This document shows positions 62,303 to 64,000 of a DNA stretch of 64,000 nt, piece by piece. The stretch covers positions 4,009,925-4,073,924 of the forward strand of contig NC_021182.1 in assembly GCF_000389635.1 (NCBI RefSeq), written 5' to 3'. The notes under the pieces are model-generated. The model was given only the letters and a program-made list of their open reading frames with translations. It was not told the origin of the DNA and did no database searches. The position numbers were made by a program, and so were the translations under genes. The number at the start of each line of letters is the position of its first letter. Position 1 is the stretch's first letter. Origin of the DNA: Clostridium pasteurianum BC1. Lineage in GTDB: Bacteria; Bacillota; Clostridia; Clostridiales; Clostridiaceae.

Positions 62303-63931
62303 TTGCAGATTATTTTAAATGAAGCTTTAAAACTACATCCACTTAATAAATCAAAGGTAATTGCAGGTTCTAATGGTTTAGAGCGTCCAATAGACCAATT
62401 TGGAGTACTTGAAGCTCCAGATTCCTTTCATTTTGTAAAAAGAAATGAATTTCTTATGACTACAGGATACATGTTTAAGGACAATCCTGAACTTCAATAC
62501 AAAATCGTAAAGGAATTATACAATAGAGGTGTTTGTGCTTTAGGAATTAAAAGAAATAGATATATAGATGAAATTTCACAGAAAACTATAGATTTTTGTA
62601 ATACTCACAATTTCCCTCTAATGTATATTCCCAATGAATATGGATGGTATGATTTTTTTTCTCCTCTCCTCCATTTAATGCACATAACACAATTGGGAAC
62701 AAATAAAGATATTTTAAATAAAATGACCACATTATCGGATACTATATTAAATAGTAATAGTTTTGACGAAATTGCTAACCACATATATAAAATTTTTAAT
62801 ATACCCTGTTATATATATATAAATTACAATAATATATCTGCTAGCTATCCCCCCAAATCTCCTATATCAGAAGTATCAATAACAGAGTTAATTGAAAAAT
62901 TTCAGAATACACAAAATAATCTTATAATAAATAATATTAAAAGAATTATTTTTGAAAACCAATCAATTTTATTTTGTTCTTTAAATCACAAAATGAGTTG
63001 TTATGGTTACATGTTTCTCTATGAAAAGAATGATGAACTTAAACCTGAAGATATATCTCTGTTACAATATATTGTGATTTGCGTTCAATCTTATGTAAAT
63101 AGATTTCTAAACTCTAATAGAAAATTTAGTCCAAGACAAAACAAATTTTTACTACAATTAGTTACTAATAAGATTATGGATAAAAACACTTTGTTATATA
63201 AATCTAATGAACTAAATATAGATTTATATAAGGACTATATAGTAATTGTATCTAAAAATCTACCTATATCTGAATATGAAGATTTAGATAAGGTTTACAC
63301 ATTTATTGAAAATAACATTAATCTTAAATATAAAGTATTAAGTGCCTTTGAGTTCAATGGAAACTACATTATATTTAATCCTGTAAACAAGAATATTTCT
63401 CCTATGGAAAATTATAAAAATACAAAATTAAAAATTATAAAAATTAAAAAGGAATTTGAAGATTTTTTCCATATAAATAATTTTAGTTTTGGAATAGGCA
63501 CATACCATACTTCCATAGATGGAATTAAGACAAGCTACAACGAAGCAGTAAGAGCATTTGATTCTTACAAAAAATTTTTTGATAATAACTTTATTATAAA
63601 TTTTAATGATCTTGGAATTTACTCTATATTGAGTAATCCTGGCATCAATAAAGACATCCAAAACTTTGCCAATAAATATATAGATCCCATAATGGTTTTT
63701 GACAAAAAAAATAATTCTGAATTACTTACAACTTTAAAAAATTTTTTTGAATGCCATAGAAGCTTTCGAAGTTGTGCAAAAGAAATGAACCTTCATCACA
63801 ATACCATAAGATATAGATTAAAACAGATAGAAGAATTGTGCTGTATAGATATAACTTCAGAAAACGATTTATTAGAACTGGAGCTTTCATTAAAGCTTTT
63901 ACCATTTATAAATAAATCTATTACTGACTAA
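62303..63931 (+). CDS. PucR-family transcriptional regulator
   Basis: 543-residue regulator. The N-terminal PucR/CdaR sensory domain (about 1-130) has LNEALKLHPLNKSKVIAG, the FHFVKRNEFLMTTGY block, and GVCALGIKRNRY. A degenerate GGDEF-like middle region includes FGIGTYHTSIDGIKTSYNEAVRAFD. The C-terminal PucR helix-turn-helix ends in LHHNTIRYRLKQIEEL. I prefer TTG at 62303 (GAGGAAGTGAT upstream) over GTG at 62294, which overlaps the ribosome site. Such proteins usually activate adjacent catabolic operons in response to the substrate. Here the divergent GRE2 operon, and possibly GRE1, are the expected targets. Confidence 0.9.
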   Translation: MQIILNEALKLHPLNKSKVIAGSNGLERPIDQFGVLEAPDSFHFVKRNEFLMTTGYMFKDNPELQYKIVKELYNRGVCALGIKRNRYIDEISQKTIDFCNTHNFPLMYIPNEYGWYDFFSPLLHLMHITQLGTNKDILNKMTTLSDTILNSNSFDEIANHIYKIFNIPCYIYINYNNISASYPPKSPISEVSITELIEKFQNTQNNLIINNIKRIIFENQSILFCSLNHKMSCYGYMFLYEKNDELKPEDISLLQYIVICVQSYVNRFLNSNRKFSPRQNKFLLQLVTNKIMDKNTLLYKSNELNIDLYKDYIVIVSKNLPISEYEDLDKVYTFIENNINLKYKVLSAFEFNGNYIIFNPVNKNISPMENYKNTKLKIIKIKKEFEDFFHINNFSFGIGTYHTSIDGIKTSYNEAVRAFDSYKKFFDNNFIINFNDLGIYSILSNPGINKDIQNFANKYIDPIMVFDKKNNSELLTTLKNFFECHRSFRSCAKEMNLHHNTIRYRLKQIEELCCIDITSENDLLELELSLKLLPFINKSITD

Positions 63932-63947
63932 ATAATTATAAATTAAA

Positions 63948-63996
63948 ATACACCTGTATTACAAATTATACACAAAATATATAATACAGATGTACA
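63948..63996. terminator. inverted repeat after the PucR-type gene
   Basis: TACACCTGTATTA and a near complement (TAATACAGATGTAC) about 20 bases apart, just after the stop. Probable terminator; the tail lies beyond the window. Confidence 0.5.
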
Positions 63997-64000
63997 TAAA

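Noticed and set aside
1-64000. CRISPR arrays, tRNA or rRNA genes, prophage, complete insertion sequences
   Set aside because: No regularly spaced repeats, cloverleaf signatures, rRNA sequence, integrase or transposase reading frames were seen.

Overview
The window is AT-rich, low-GC Firmicutes DNA, most likely from a Clostridium sensu stricto (cluster I) species. The evidence is strong GGAGG ribosome sites, many TTG/GTG starts, an alpha/beta SASP-like spore-protein gene, a T-box leader, a kdp operon headed by two tiny membrane peptides as described for C. acetobutylicum, strictly anaerobic enzymes (two glycyl radical enzymes and a 4-hydroxybutyryl-CoA dehydratase), and sigma-54 control of fermentation genes. 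I saw no rRNA, tRNA, CRISPR array, phage or complete insertion sequence.

Layout. 1-10.9 kb is housekeeping: the start of pepF, a Fur-family regulator, an MntP-type exporter, panBCD, an amino-acid permease, a DegV protein, PepV dipeptidase and a LysM-CAP secreted protein. 11-15 kb holds pheA and a T-box-controlled leuA. 14.8-18.3 kb is a copper module (copZ, copA, csoR). 18.4-26.8 kb is the potassium module kdpZ-like/F/A/B/C/D/E. 27-33.5 kb is a LacI-controlled ABC importer plus GH32 fructosidase. Both operator regions carry the same palindrome, and the MalF-type permease has an apparent frameshift. 33.7-36.6 kb has a methyltransferase, an SASP-like gene, a nitroreductase broken by an in-frame TAG, its HxlR regulator, and a flavin-oxidoreductase remnant.

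36.9-46.8 kb is the first unusual system. One sigma-54 activator gene sits between two operons. The first is abfD, a NifU-like gene and an AbfT-type CoA-transferase fused to a Cys-rich domain. The second is acp, an AMP ligase, a LuxE-like gene and a LuxC-like gene. Each operon has a -24/-12 promoter, and upstream of each lie two copies of TGCA-N4-TGCA. I infer one regulon that activates, reduces and dehydrates a (hydroxy)acid.

47-64 kb is the second unusual system. It has two glycyl radical enzyme (GRE) operons: GRE1, its activase, an MFS transporter and glycerol dehydrogenase; and an aldehyde dehydrogenase, a paralogous MFS transporter, GRE2, its activase, RpiB and phosphofructokinase. A PucR-type regulator is divergent from the second. 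Both operon heads share the motif TTTTTATATGACCAAT-N2-TACAA at a similar distance from the first start codon, which suggests co-regulation. Neither GRE matches a substrate class I can name safely.

Two repeat families run through the intergenic DNA. One is a structured element of about 130-240 bp with seven copies plus fragments. The other is a MITE-like element of about 158 bp with TTA duplications and deletion derivatives, inserted at or next to gene ends.
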